A stretch of DNA of 64,000 nucleotides from Nocardia transvalensis (GCF_015477765.1 NZ_JADLQQ010000006.1:62001-126000), one strand, 5' to 3'; counted from the first letter of the stretch, positions 1-8,996 are shown. Program-made: numbers and translations. The notes: generated by a model from the sequence alone, not told the origin.

Positions 1-1984
1 CCAACGACGCCAGCTTCGCCGCGAACTTGCGCGCATGCTGCGGACCGACCCGGTCGTCCTTGGTGGTGGTCCAGATGAACGGCTCCGGATAGTGCATATC
101 GGGCTTCAGCTGCTGGTACGGCGAGATGGAGGCGAGGAAGGCGCGCTGGGTGGGGTCGTCGACGCTGCCGTATTCCCCGACCCACGACGCACCGGCCGCA
201 ATCTGCTCGTAGCGCAGCATGTCCAGCAGCGGCACCCCGATATCGACGGCATTCCACTGTTCGGGATGCTGGGTGAATTCGACGCCCATGAGCAGGCCGC
301 CGTTGGAGGCGCCGGTGATGCCCAGACGCCGCGGCGTGGTGATCTTGCGCGCCACCAGATCCTTTCCGACGGCGGCGAAATCGTCGAAGGCGCGCTGCCG
401 GTTGGTGGTGAGGGCTGCCTCGTGCCAGGCCGGTCCGAATTCGCCGCCGCCGCGGATGTCGGCCAGGGCGAACACCCCGCCGCGTGCGAGCCACAATCGG
501 CCCAGATCGCCGTCGTAGTCCGGGGTCATCGCCGCCCCGAAACCGCCGTAGGCATTGAGGATCGTGGGATTGTTGCCGTCGAGAGGCATGTCGGCGCGGT
601 GGACGACGAAATAGGGCACCTGGGTGCCGTCCGGCGAGGTCGCCTTCAGCTGTTCCACCACCAGGTTCGAGGAATCGAATTGCGGAGCAACGGTTTTCGC
701 CTCGTTCAGGGCGCCGGTCGCGGTGTCCAGATGCCAGAGCGCGGGTGGGGTGAGGAATGAGGTGACCGTGAGGTAGGCCAGGCTGCCGCGGCTGTCGGCG
801 GCGGCCGGGGTGAGGGTGGCGTTGTCGGGCAACGCGAGTGGGGTGGCCGACCACGAGCCGTCGGGCCGCGGGGTGTAGGTCGTGGCGCGGCCGCGCACAT
901 CGTTGAGTGACAGGACCACCGCCTGGTCGCGGGTGGTCATCACATCCTGGAAGGCGTCCGCCGGGCCGGGTGTGAACACCGCCGTGGGCTGCGGATGGCC
1001 GGGATCGCGTGCGACCGCTTCCGCGTCCAGCGACACCAGTGATCCGGCCGGGAAGGTGGTCCCGTCGGTGGTCCACTCCTGCTCGAGCGACACCAGGAGA
1101 CGGTTGGCGACCATCCCCTGCAATTCCGCTTTGGCGGGCAGCGCCACCGGCTGTAAACCATTGGCGAGCAGGCGATATTGGCGTTCGAAGAAGGACGGGC
1201 TGCGCTCGATGAAGGCCATCCGATGGCCTTGCCCGTCGGTCAGCACGAGTGGAGTGGTGGCTACGTCGGTGCGCTCGCCGCGACCGATCTCCACCGCGTC
1301 GGAGAGGGGTTTACCCCGGTCCCACTGGTTCACGACGTAGGCGTACCCGGAGGTGGTGAGCTCGCCGGGCTGCCATTCCCGCGCGACCAGCAGGGTGTTG
1401 TCGTCCAACCATGCGATGTCCTGTTTGCCGCGCGGCAGAATGAAACCGTCGGGGACGAATTGCCCCGTGATGATGTCGAATTCGCGAACCGTGACGGCGT
1501 CTTCCCCGCCGTCGGACAGCACGATCAGGCACCGGGTCTCGCTGACCGGTGAACAGTCGACACCCTTCCACACCCAGTTCTTGCCTTCGGTGTTCGCCAG
1601 GGCATCCAGATCGAGCACGGTCACCCAGTGCGGTTGCGCCGTTTCGTAGTCCGCGACCGAGGTCTTCCGCCAGATACCGTGCGTGTGCTGGGGATCCCGC
1701 CAGAAGTTGTAGACCTCACCGTGGATGATCGTCGGCTCGGCCAGCCGATCCGGCGAATTCCCCACCTCCCGCGCCTGTGCGAGATTGTCGGCGTAGCGCG
1801 GATCCTGCTGCAGCACACCGAGGGTCTTGCCATTCTCCGCGGCCACCCACTGCTGCACCCGCGCGCTGTCGTTCTGCTCGAGCCACTGAAACTCATCACC
1901 GGGCTCCGGCGCCGAATTCCCGCACGCCGCCACCACACCCGCAACCAGCACGACCACTACCCGGAAAACCCAAGAACGCCCCAC
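1..1984 (-). CDS. Prolyl oligopeptidase family (S9A) lipoprotein, C-terminus cut by window edge
   Basis: Serine peptidase of the prolyl oligopeptidase family, predicted to cleave short peptides after proline outside the membrane. The GTG start at 1984 has a GGGGAGG ribosome site about 6 nt upstream and opens a 21-residue lipoprotein signal: hydrophobic VVVVLVAGVVAAC, with the lipidated Cys at 21. A long beta-propeller-like region follows, then the hydrolase domain with the nucleophile motif GASNGG (Ser560). The DDRVGP segment close to the left edge holds the likely catalytic Asp. The catalytic His should lie just outside the window. About 661 residues are visible, against roughly 700 for the family. 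No terminus-proximal partner gene is visible. The family call is firm; surface anchoring is inferred from the lipobox. Confidence 0.9.
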   Translation of the reverse strand, partial: MGRSWVFRVVVVLVAGVVAACGNSAPEPGDEFQWLEQNDSARVQQWVAAENGKTLGVLQQDPRYADNLAQAREVGNSPDRLAEPTIIHGEVYNFWRDPQHTHGIWRKTSVADYETAQPHWVTVLDLDALANTEGKNWVWKGVDCSPVSETRCLIVLSDGGEDAVTVREFDIITGQFVPDGFILPRGKQDIAWLDDNTLLVAREWQPGELTTSGYAYVVNQWDRGKPLSDAVEIGRGERTDVATTPLVLTDGQGHRMAFIERSPSFFERQYRLLANGLQPVALPAKAELQGMVANRLLVSLEQEWTTDGTTFPAGSLVSLDAEAVARDPGHPQPTAVFTPGPADAFQDVMTTRDQAVVLSLNDVRGRATTYTPRPDGSWSATPLALPDNATLTPAAADSRGSLAYLTVTSFLTPPALWHLDTATGALNEAKTVAPQFDSSNLVVEQLKATSPDGTQVPYFVVHRADMPLDGNNPTILNAYGGFGAAMTPDYDGDLGRLWLARGGVFALADIRGGGEFGPAWHEAALTTNRQRAFDDFAAVGKDLVARKITTPRRLGITGASNGGLLMGVEFTQHPEQWNAVDIGVPLLDMLRYEQIAAGASWVGEYGSVDDPTQRAFLASISPYQQLKPDMHYPEPFIWTTTKDDRVGPQHARKFAAKLASL

Positions 1985-2130
1985 GCCCGCCTCCCCAAGA
2001 TCGCTCCGTCGCCCCAGCGTAAACCACCCCACCGACTTCCAACCCCAGCCGCACCCCTCGCACACATACGCACCCACTACAACCGTCCGCACAGGGTGCG
2101 AACGCCAACAAAGAGTGCGGCTGCCTCCGT

Positions 2131-2207
2131 CCCGGCGTCGCCTCTGCCCGTCTCCCGGCGTCGACCCTCCTCGTCTCCCGGCGTCGACCCTCTTCCTCAT
2201 CCCGGCA
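2131..2207. repeat. 23-bp tandem repeat, about 3.3 copies
   Basis: Units begin at 2131, 2154 and 2177 with CCCGGCGTCG and are 23, 23 and 24 nt long. A partial fourth unit starts at 2201. Copies two and three agree over their first 16 nt; copy one differs mainly in the pyrimidine-rich second half. The array lies between the TetR stop and the start of the prolyl oligopeptidase gene. Confidence 0.8.
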
Positions 2208-2221
2208 TGCTTTTGGCCGGG
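2201..2221 (-). terminator. Hairpin just after the TetR stop codon
   Basis: CCCGGC at 2201-2206 pairs with GCCGGG at 2216-2221 around a 9-nt loop. It sits one base past the TetR stop on the minus strand. There is no T-run in the transcript direction after the stem, so it is at best a hairpin terminator of the actinobacterial kind. Confidence 0.4.
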
Positions 2222-2222
2222 A

Positions 2223-2816
2223 TCACCCCAGGGCGGACAAGGCCATGCGGCGGAGGATGGGGCGGGCGCGGCTGGCCAGGGCGGCCGAGGCGCTGTGGGG
2301 GGTGGAGTTGAGTAGGCCGAAGATGGCGTGGGCCTGGACGCGGGCTGCGGGTTCGGCAAGGCCGGGGTGCAGGTCGCGCAGAACGCTCACCCACACTTCG
2401 ACGTATTGCCGCTGGGTGCGGCGGACCTGGCGGCGGGCGGCCTCGGGCAGGTTCTCCAGGTCGCGATCCTGAATTCGAATCAGCTCCGGCTCGCCGAGGG
2501 CGAAATCGAGATGGAATTCGATCAGCCCGGACAGCGCATCCTCGGGCGTAGCGGACTGCGCCACAACGTCTTTCCCGCCCTCGAGCAGCCGCTGGCTGAC
2601 TCCGACGAGCAACTCGACCAGCAGCGCCTCCTTGTTGGGGAAGTGCCGGTACACCGCGGGCCCGCTGATGCCCGCCGCCGCACCCAGGTCGTCCAGCCGC
2701 ACGCCCGGGAAGCCGCGGTCGGCGATCAGCCGCGCACCCGCCTCCAGCAACTGCTGCCGGCGCTGCGCCTTGAGCTGCTCGCGCCGCGTGGGCGCGACGG
2801 AATCGCTGCTGGTCAT
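2223..2816 (-). CDS. TetR-family regulator of the adjacent acyl-CoA carboxylase operon
   Basis: A 197-residue TetR-type repressor. The N-terminal helix-turn-helix covers about residues 13-60, including the recognition region GISGPAVYRHFPNKEALL. The C-terminal helical domain is the ligand and dimer part. It is divergent from accD1, with 94 bp between the start codons, and those 94 bp contain two candidate operators. In M. tuberculosis a TetR gene (Rv2506) lies in the same relation to the accD1-accA1-fadE19 cluster, so the likely job is repression of leucine/branched-chain acid degradation, relieved by an acyl-CoA intermediate. The family is certain; target and ligand are inferred from position. 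Confidence 0.88.
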   Translation of the reverse strand: MTSSDSVAPTRREQLKAQRRQQLLEAGARLIADRGFPGVRLDDLGAAAGISGPAVYRHFPNKEALLVELLVGVSQRLLEGGKDVVAQSATPEDALSGLIEFHLDFALGEPELIRIQDRDLENLPEAARRQVRRTQRQYVEVWVSVLRDLHPGLAEPAARVQAHAIFGLLNSTPHSASAALASRARPILRRMALSALG

Positions 2817-2845
2817 CGCGACTCCTCTCGCTTCGTCTGGACAAC

Positions 2846-2893
2846 TCGGTTAGTGAAGATTATCTTAGATTTCAGTTATTGGCGATTAACCGA
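2846..2893. promoter_or_regulatory. Candidate operator region between tetR and accD1
   Basis: TCGGTTA at 2846-2852 is matched by its reverse complement TAACCGA at 2887-2893. Between them is an 11-bp palindrome AAGAT-T-ATCTT at 2856-2866. This is the AT-richest stretch of the neighbourhood and separates two divergent genes, which is the usual location of a TetR operator overlapping both promoters. No clear -35/-10 pair was assigned. Confidence 0.5.
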
Positions 2894-2910
2894 TCTGGCA
2901 GGATGGCGTG

Positions 2911-4488
2911 ATGACGGTTACGCAGGACACGCACGTCGACAACCGGGCGGCGCATCTGGCGCTGGTCGAGGACCTGCGCGCACGGCTGGCCGCGGCCGCT
3001 CCGGGTGGTCCGGAGCGGGCGCGCGAACGGCACGTCGCGCGCGGCAAACTACTGCCACGGCAGCGGGTGGATCGGCTGCTCGACGCGGGCAGCCCCTTCC
3101 TCGAGCTGTCACCGCTGGCGGCCACCGGCATGTACGACGACGATTGCCCGGGCGCGGGGATCATCACCGGAATCGGCCGAGTGTCCGGGCGCGAATGCGT
3201 GATCGTCGCCAACGACGCCACCGTCAAGGGCGGCACCTACTACCCGATGACGGTCAAGAAGCATCTGCGGGCGCAGGAGGTCGCCCTGCAGAATCGCCTG
3301 CCCTGCATCTATCTCGTCGACTCGGGCGGCGCCTTTCTGCCCCGTCAGGACGAGGTCTTCCCTGATCGGGAGCATTTCGGCCGCATCTTCTACAACCAGG
3401 CGACCATGAGCGCCAAGGGCATCGCCCAGATCGCGGCGGTGCTCGGCTCCTGCACCGCGGGCGGCGCCTACGTCCCGGCGATGAGCGACGAGGCGGTGAT
3501 CGTGCGCAACCAGGGCACGATCTTCCTCGGCGGCCCGCCGCTGGTGAAGGCCGCCACCGGCGAGGTGGTGACCGCGGAGGAACTCGGCGGTGGCGAATTG
3601 CATTCCCGCACTTCCGGAGTCACCGACCACCTGGCCGACAGCGACGAGGACGCCCTGCGCATCGTCCGCCGAATCGTGAGCACGCTGGGCCCGAAGACAC
3701 CCGCACCGTGGGAGATCACGCCTCCGCTGGAACCCATTGCGCCGCAGTCCGAACTGTACGACGTGGTGCCGGTCGACCTGCGCACCCCCTACGACGTCCG
3801 CGAGGTCATCACCCGAATCGTCGACGGTGGCGAATTCGACGAATTCAAGGCCGAATACGGCCGTACCCTGGTGACCGGCTTCGCCCGAATCCACGGTCAC
3901 CCGGTCGGCATCGTCGCCAACAATGGCGTGCTGTTCGCCGAATCGGCGCTCAAGGGAGCACATTTCATCGAACTGTGCGACAAGCGCGTCGTCCCGCTGG
4001 TCTTCCTGCAGAACATCACCGGCTTCATGGTCGGCCGCGACTACGAGGCCGGCGGCATCGCCAAACACGGTGCGAAGATGGTGACCGCCGTGGCCTGCGC
4101 GCGGGTGCCGAAGCTGACAGTGGTGATCGGCGGCTCGTACGGTGCGGGCAACTACTCCATGTGCGGTCGCGCGTATTCGCCGCGATTCCTGTGGATGTGG
4201 CCGAATGCGCGGATCTCCGTCATGGGCGGCGAGCAGGCCGCCTCGGTGCTGGCGACCGTGCGCGGCGACCAGGTGGGCGATTCCTGGTCCACCGAGGAGC
4301 AGGAGGCGTTCAAGGCGCCCATCCGCGACCAGTATGAGCGGCAAGGCAATCCGTACTATTCGACGGCACGGCTCTGGGACGACGGCGTCATCGACCCCGT
4401 CGATACCCGGACCGTACTCGGCCTGGCCCTGTCGGTCTGCGCGCAGGCGCCCCTCGAATCCGTCTCCTACGGCGTCTTCCGGATGTGA
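2911..4488 (+). CDS. accD1: Acyl-CoA carboxylase carboxyltransferase (beta) subunit, AccD1 type
   Basis: Transfers carboxyl from carboxybiotin to an acyl-CoA, expected to be 3-methylcrotonyl-CoA in leucine breakdown. The 525 residues show the two crotonase-like halves of the family, including GSCTAGGAYVPAMSDE at 179-194, where the small residues form the oxyanion/CoA pocket, and a late GGSYGAGNY motif in the second half. The ATG at 2911 is preferred because GCAGGA lies 7 nt upstream; a GTG at 2908 directly before it is also in frame. Its stop overlaps the accA1 start by 4 nt, so the two subunits are probably translationally coupled. The M. tuberculosis locus Rv2502c-Rv2501c has the same order. 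The exact acyl-CoA cannot be read from sequence alone. Confidence 0.93.
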   Translation: MTVTQDTHVDNRAAHLALVEDLRARLAAAAPGGPERARERHVARGKLLPRQRVDRLLDAGSPFLELSPLAATGMYDDDCPGAGIITGIGRVSGRECVIVANDATVKGGTYYPMTVKKHLRAQEVALQNRLPCIYLVDSGGAFLPRQDEVFPDREHFGRIFYNQATMSAKGIAQIAAVLGSCTAGGAYVPAMSDEAVIVRNQGTIFLGGPPLVKAATGEVVTAEELGGGELHSRTSGVTDHLADSDEDALRIVRRIVSTLGPKTPAPWEITPPLEPIAPQSELYDVVPVDLRTPYDVREVITRIVDGGEFDEFKAEYGRTLVTGFARIHGHPVGIVANNGVLFAESALKGAHFIELCDKRVVPLVFLQNITGFMVGRDYEAGGIAKHGAKMVTAVACARVPKLTVVIGGSYGAGNYSMCGRAYSPRFLWMWPNARISVMGGEQAASVLATVRGDQVGDSWSTEEQEAFKAPIRDQYERQGNPYYSTARLWDDGVIDPVDTRTVLGLALSVCAQAPLESVSYGVFRM

Positions 4489-6542
4489 TCACGATGATGC
4501 ACAAATCGCAGCCCGTCCCGTTCGACACCGTGCTGGTCGCCAATCGCGGCGAGATCGCGGTGCGAGTCATCAGGACCTTGCGGGACATGGGAATTCGTTC
4601 GGTCGCGGTCTACAGCGACGCCGACGCCGCGGCCCGCCACGTGCACGAGGCCGATGTGGCGGTGCGGCTGGGACCGGCCCCGGCCCGGGAGAGTTATCTC
4701 GACATCGATCGCGTCGTCGACGCGGCCAGGCGCACCGGGGCGCAGGCGGTCCACCCGGGATACGGCTTCCTGTCGGAGAATCCGGCATTCGCCGCCGCCC
4801 TGGCGAAGGCGGACATCGTCTTCCTGGGGCCACCGGCGCGGGCCATCGAGATCATGGGCGACAAGATCGCGGCCAAGAATACGGTTTCCGAGTTCGGCGT
4901 CCCCGTGGTCCCGGGAATCGCCCGGCCGGGCCTCACCGACGCCGAATTGATCGATGCCGCAACGGAAATCGGCTACCCGGTGCTGGTGAAGCCGTCGGCC
5001 GGTGGGGGCGGCAAAGGCATGCGGCTGGTGCACGCACCCGAACAACTGCCGGATGCCCTGGTGAGCGCCCGTCGTGAGGCAGCCGCGGCCTTCGGCGACG
5101 ACACCCTGTTCCTGGAGCGCTTCGTCACCCGGCCGCGGCACATCGAGGTCCAGATCATCGCCGACCAATACGGTCACGTGCTGCATCTGGGCGAGCGGGA
5201 ATGCAGCCTGCAACGGCGGCATCAGAAGGTGATCGAGGAGGCGCCCTCTCCACTGCTGGACGCCGAGACCCGGGCCCGGATCGGCGCGGCGGCCTGCAAT
5301 ACCGCGCGCAGTGTCGACTACGTCGGCGCGGGCACGGTGGAATTCATCGTCTCCGCCGACCGTCCGGACGAATTCTTCTTCATGGAGATGAACACCCGCC
5401 TGCAGGTGGAGCATCCGGTGACCGAGCTGATCACCGGCGTCGACCTGGTCGAATGCCAGATCCGCGTGGCCGCCGGGCAGAAGCTGGCCGCCGGCCAGGA
5501 CGATATCCGCCTGACCGGACATGCCATCGAGGCCCGCGTCTACGCCGAGGATCCCGGCCGGGACTTCCTGCCGACGGGCGGCACCGTGCTCGAGCTGTCC
5601 GAGCCGGAAGGCTCCGGGGTACGGGTGGATTCGGGCCTGCGCGTGGGCACCGTGGTCGGCAGCGACTACGACCCGATGCTGTCCAAGGTCATTGCCTACG
5701 CTTCCGACCGCACCGAAGCCATCGCGAAACTCGATCAGGCCCTGGCGAATACGGTCGTGCTGGGCGTGCGCACCAACACCGACTTCCTGCGCTTCCTGCT
5801 CGCCGACCCGGATGTGGTTGCGGGACGGCTGGATACGGGCCTGCTGGACCGCCGCGCCGTCGACTTCCGGCCCGAGCCGGTATCGGACGAGCAGTTCATC
5901 GCCGCAGCGGTCTTCCGGTGGTTGCGGACCTGGCCGACGGCTGCCTCGGACCCCTGGGAGATCCCGAACGGCTGGCGGTTGGGGATGGCCGCACCGACTA
6001 CGTTCCGCCTGGCAGGCGGCGACCGCACGGTGCACGTCTCGATCACCGGTGACCCCGATACTGCCCAGGTGTGGTTGGAGGACGCCGAAAAACGCGCTCT
6101 GGCTGCCGAATTCGTCACGTCGTCGTCCGGCAACGGCTTCCCGTCGGTGAGCCTTGTGCTCGACGGCATCCGAACCACCTATCGCGTCGCCGAACACGAC
6201 GGCCAGGTGTGGATCGCCGACGCATCCGGCGTCGCCTCGGTGCGCGAGGTGGCCGAGGTGAGCGCCCGCTCGGCCGCCGAACACGTCGGTGATGCCGAAA
6301 TCCGCAGCCCGATGCCGGGTTCGGTGATCGCCGCCCCGATCACCTCCGGGGCGGTGGTCGCCGCGGGCGCACCCGTGGTCGTCGTGGAGGCCATGAAGAT
6401 GGAACACACCCTCACCGCCCCGATCGCGGGAACCGTCGAACTGCTCGTCACCCCCGGCACCCAGGTCCAGGTGGACCAGATCCTCGCCCGCATCGTCCCC
6501 GCCGCGGACGACCACCCTGATTCGAAGGACACCTCCGCATGA
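4485..6542 (+). CDS. accA1: Acyl-CoA carboxylase biotin-carboxylase/BCCP (alpha) subunit, AccA1 type
   Basis: Carboxylates its own biotin with ATP and bicarbonate and delivers it to AccD1. Domain order over 685 residues: biotin carboxylase N-terminal domain (VLVANRGEIAVRVIRT near residue 15), ATP-grasp with the glycine-rich KPSAGGGGKGMR loop, biotin carboxylase C-terminal domain (EARVYAEDP), a spacer domain, then the biotinyl domain with EAMKMEH, biotinylated Lys638. The GTG at 4485 overlaps the accD1 stop as GTGA; ATG codons at 4494 and 4497 are possible shorter starts. The length is normal for an AccA1-type subunit. The pairing with accD1 supports methylcrotonyl-CoA carboxylase, although AccA1 proteins can serve other carboxyltransferases. 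Confidence 0.93.
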   Translation: MITMMHKSQPVPFDTVLVANRGEIAVRVIRTLRDMGIRSVAVYSDADAAARHVHEADVAVRLGPAPARESYLDIDRVVDAARRTGAQAVHPGYGFLSENPAFAAALAKADIVFLGPPARAIEIMGDKIAAKNTVSEFGVPVVPGIARPGLTDAELIDAATEIGYPVLVKPSAGGGGKGMRLVHAPEQLPDALVSARREAAAAFGDDTLFLERFVTRPRHIEVQIIADQYGHVLHLGERECSLQRRHQKVIEEAPSPLLDAETRARIGAAACNTARSVDYVGAGTVEFIVSADRPDEFFFMEMNTRLQVEHPVTELITGVDLVECQIRVAAGQKLAAGQDDIRLTGHAIEARVYAEDPGRDFLPTGGTVLELSEPEGSGVRVDSGLRVGTVVGSDYDPMLSKVIAYASDRTEAIAKLDQALANTVVLGVRTNTDFLRFLLADPDVVAGRLDTGLLDRRAVDFRPEPVSDEQFIAAAVFRWLRTWPTAASDPWEIPNGWRLGMAAPTTFRLAGGDRTVHVSITGDPDTAQVWLEDAEKRALAAEFVTSSSGNGFPSVSLVLDGIRTTYRVAEHDGQVWIADASGVASVREVAEVSARSAAEHVGDAEIRSPMPGSVIAAPITSGAVVAAGAPVVVVEAMKMEHTLTAPIAGTVELLVTPGTQVQVDQILARIVPAADDHPDSKDTSA

Positions 6543-7699
6543 CCGACTTCCTGTCCACGGGCACCCTTCCCGACGAGTATCGCGAACTCGCGCTCACCGT
6601 CCGTGATTTCGCACGGCAGGTGGTGGCGCCGGTCGCCGCGAAACACGACGCCGAACACTCCTTCCCCTATGAGGTGGTCGCGGGAATGGCGGATATGGGC
6701 CTGTTCGGCCTGCCGTTCCCGGAGGAATACGGCGGTATGGGTGGCGACTACTTCGCCTTGTGTCTGGCCCTCGAGGAACTGGGCAAGGTCGACCAGAGCG
6801 TCGCCATCACCCTGGAGGCCGGAGTGTCACTGGGCGCGATGCCGATCTACCGCTTCGGCAACGACAAGCAGAAGCAGGAATGGTTGCCGCAGTTGACCAG
6901 TGGCCGTTCGCTGGCCGCCTTCGGCCTGACCGAGCCCGGCGCGGGCAGCGACGCCGGCGGCACCCGCACCACGGCCGTTCGCGACGGCGACGACTGGATC
7001 ATCAACGGCAGCAAGCAGTTCATCACCAACTCCGGCACCGATATCACCCGCCTGGTGACGGTGACCGCCGTGACCGGGCAGGTCGACGGCAAGAAGGAGA
7101 TCTCCACCATCCTGGTGCCCACCGACACCCCCGGCTTCGTCGCCGAACCGGCCTACAACAAGGTCGGGTGGAACGCCTCGGACACCCATCCGCTCAGCTT
7201 CACCGATGTCCGTGTGCCGCAGGAGAATCTGCTCGGCGAGCGGGGACGCGGCTACGCCAACTTCCTGCGCATCCTCGACGAGGGCCGCATCGCCATCGCC
7301 GCCCTGGCCGTCGGCGCCGCCCAGGGCTGTGTCGACGAAAGCGTGCGGTACGCCTCCGAACGCGATGCGTTCGGCCAGGCGATCGGCCGCAACCAGGCCA
7401 TCGCCTTCAAAATCGCGCGGATGGAGGCGCGTGCCCACGCCGCCCGCACTGCCTATTACGATGCCGCGGCGCTCATGCTCGCGGGCAAGCCTTTCAAGAA
7501 GCAGGCGTCGATCGCGAAACTGGTCGCCAGCGAGGCGGCGATGGACAATTCCCGCGATGCCACGCAGATTTTCGGCGGCTACGGCTTCATGAACGAATAC
7601 GCTGTGGCCCGGCACTATCGTGACAGCAAGATTCTGGAAATCGGCGAGGGCACCACGGAGGTGCAGTTGATGCTGATCGGACGGGAGCTGGGCCTGTGA
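6539..7699 (+). CDS. fadE19: Acyl-CoA dehydrogenase, FadE19-like
   Basis: FAD-dependent alpha,beta-dehydrogenation of a short or branched acyl-CoA, expected to feed the carboxylase. The 386 residues show the standard fold: N-terminal helical part, the FAD/substrate motif FGLTEPGAGSDAGG near 125-138, a beta domain, and a C-terminal helical part ending in GEGTTEVQLMLIGREL. Glu370 in EGTT sits where short- and medium-chain dehydrogenases carry the catalytic base. The helix where isovaleryl-CoA dehydrogenase has its base reads DEGRIAIAAL with Gly in that place. So the active site looks SCAD/branched-chain type rather than classical isovaleryl type. It overlaps accA1 by 4 nt (ATGA). M. tuberculosis Rv2500c holds the same position. 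Confidence 0.9.
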   Translation: MTDFLSTGTLPDEYRELALTVRDFARQVVAPVAAKHDAEHSFPYEVVAGMADMGLFGLPFPEEYGGMGGDYFALCLALEELGKVDQSVAITLEAGVSLGAMPIYRFGNDKQKQEWLPQLTSGRSLAAFGLTEPGAGSDAGGTRTTAVRDGDDWIINGSKQFITNSGTDITRLVTVTAVTGQVDGKKEISTILVPTDTPGFVAEPAYNKVGWNASDTHPLSFTDVRVPQENLLGERGRGYANFLRILDEGRIAIAALAVGAAQGCVDESVRYASERDAFGQAIGRNQAIAFKIARMEARAHAARTAYYDAAALMLAGKPFKKQASIAKLVASEAAMDNSRDATQIFGGYGFMNEYAVARHYRDSKILEIGEGTTEVQLMLIGRELGL

Positions 7700-8178
7700 A
7701 CGAGCCGATCCGCCGGGTGGTGCAGCGCGGCCTGTGGTTCGAGGAATTCGAGACCGACGTGCTGTACGAGCACCGGCCCGGTCGCACGATTACCGAGGCC
7801 GACAATGTGCTGTTCACGACCCTCACGATGAATACCCAGGCCCTGCATCTGGACGCGGCTTTCGCCGATGAGCTGCCGCCGTTTCATCAGCGCCTGGTCA
7901 ATTCCATGTTCACGCTCTCCACGCTGGTCGGCCTGTCGGTGGCGCAACTGACCCAGGGCACGATCGTGGCCAATCTCGGTTTTTCCGATATCGCCTTCCC
8001 CAAGCCGCTGTTCCACGGCGACACCCTGTACGCCGAGACAGCGGTGACCGATAAGCGGGAATCGAAGAGCCGACCGGGGGAGGGGATTGTGACCTTCGCC
8101 CACACCGGCCGCAATCAGCACGGCGACGTGGTGGCCACCGCGATCCGCAAAACTCTCGTCCGGAAGAAGCCCGCATGA
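7696..8178 (+). CDS. MaoC-like hot-dog hydratase/dehydratase (Rv2499c-like)
   Basis: A 160-residue single hot-dog protein of the MaoC/enoyl-CoA hydratase 2 family. The N-terminal part carries the conserved RPGRTITEADNVLFTTLT stretch, where the Asp/Asn region lines the active site in MaoC hydratases. The segment GFSDIAFPKPLFHGDTLYAET is typical of the family C-terminal half. It would hydrate or dehydrate the acyl-CoA between the carboxylase and the lyase step. GTGA overlap with fadE19 and a 4-nt overlap with the next gene put it in the same transcript. Which substrate it handles is inferred from context only. Confidence 0.85.
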   Translation: MNEPIRRVVQRGLWFEEFETDVLYEHRPGRTITEADNVLFTTLTMNTQALHLDAAFADELPPFHQRLVNSMFTLSTLVGLSVAQLTQGTIVANLGFSDIAFPKPLFHGDTLYAETAVTDKRESKSRPGEGIVTFAHTGRNQHGDVVATAIRKTLVRKKPA

Positions 8179-8996
8179 GGCAGACCTGGCAAATGCCCGG
8201 CCCGGCCTGGCTGTTCTGCCCCGCCGACCGCCCGGAACGCTTCGAGAAGGCCGCCGCCGTAGCCGACGTCGTGATCCTCGATCTCGAAGACGGTGTGGCG
8301 CAGGCAGACAAGGCCGCGGCCCGCGAGGCCCTGCTCTCGACGCCACTCGACCCGGATCGCACGGTCGTCCGGGTGAACGCGGTCAGCACCCCCGACCACG
8401 CCGCGGACATGAAGGCCGTGGCGCGCACTCACTACCAGCGCATCATGCTGCCGAAATGTGAAAGCGCCGACCAGGTTTCGAACCTGTACTACCAAACGAT
8501 CGCCCTCATCGAATCCCCGCGCGGTGCCCTGGAAGTCGACCGCATCATGCAGGTCGACGACGCGATCGGCGTCATGTGGGGCGCGGAAGACCTGATCGCG
8601 GCCCTCGGCGGCAACGCCAGCAGACACCCCGACGGAACCTACCGCGACGTGGCCCGCCACATACGCTCCACCGCCCTGCTCGCCGCCAAGGCCTCCGCCA
8701 AGTTCGCCCTCGACTCGGTCTACCTGAACATCCCCGACCTGGACGGCCTGCGTGCCGAGGCCGAGGACGCGGTAGCGGTGGGCTTCGACGCGAAGGTGGC
8801 CATCCACCCCAGCCAGGTCCCGGTGATTCGCGAGACCTACGCGCCCTCGGCCGAAGAATTGGACTGGGCTCGAAGGCTCCTGGCCGAGGTCCCGAACAAC
8901 CGCGGCGTCTTCACCTTCGAGGGCCGCATGGTCGACGGCCCGGTCGTCCACCACGCCGAACGCATCGTCCAACGCGCTACACCCACCCACCCGTAA
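8175..8996 (+). CDS. citE: CitE-like acyl-CoA lyase (Rv2498c-like)
   Basis: TIM-barrel lyase of the HpcH/HpaI-CitE family, 273 residues. Visible family marks are LDLEDGVAQADKAAAR near 35-50 (metal/substrate Glu-Asp), RVNAVSTP, the IESPRGALEVDRI segment with the conserved Glu, and IHPSQVPVIRETYAPS near the C-terminus. Real citrate lyase alpha and gamma subunits are absent, so this is a stand-alone lyase. The M. tuberculosis homologue in the same gene order, Rv2498c, has been described as a beta-hydroxyacyl-CoA lyase acting on a hydroxymethylglutaryl-CoA stereoisomer, which fits leucine degradation here. It ends the overlapping operon; the next gene begins 131 nt later. Confidence 0.88.
   Translation: MRQTWQMPGPAWLFCPADRPERFEKAAAVADVVILDLEDGVAQADKAAAREALLSTPLDPDRTVVRVNAVSTPDHAADMKAVARTHYQRIMLPKCESADQVSNLYYQTIALIESPRGALEVDRIMQVDDAIGVMWGAEDLIAALGGNASRHPDGTYRDVARHIRSTALLAAKASAKFALDSVYLNIPDLDGLRAEAEDAVAVGFDAKVAIHPSQVPVIRETYAPSAEELDWARRLLAEVPNNRGVFTFEGRMVDGPVVHHAERIVQRATPTHP

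Noticed and set aside
35..760. Plus-strand frames within 1-1950
   Set aside because: Antisense to the prolyl oligopeptidase, whose motifs are intact in the minus-strand frame.
8175..8996. Citrate lyase beta subunit in a citrate fermentation operon
   Set aside because: No alpha or gamma subunits, and the neighbours match the leucine cluster.
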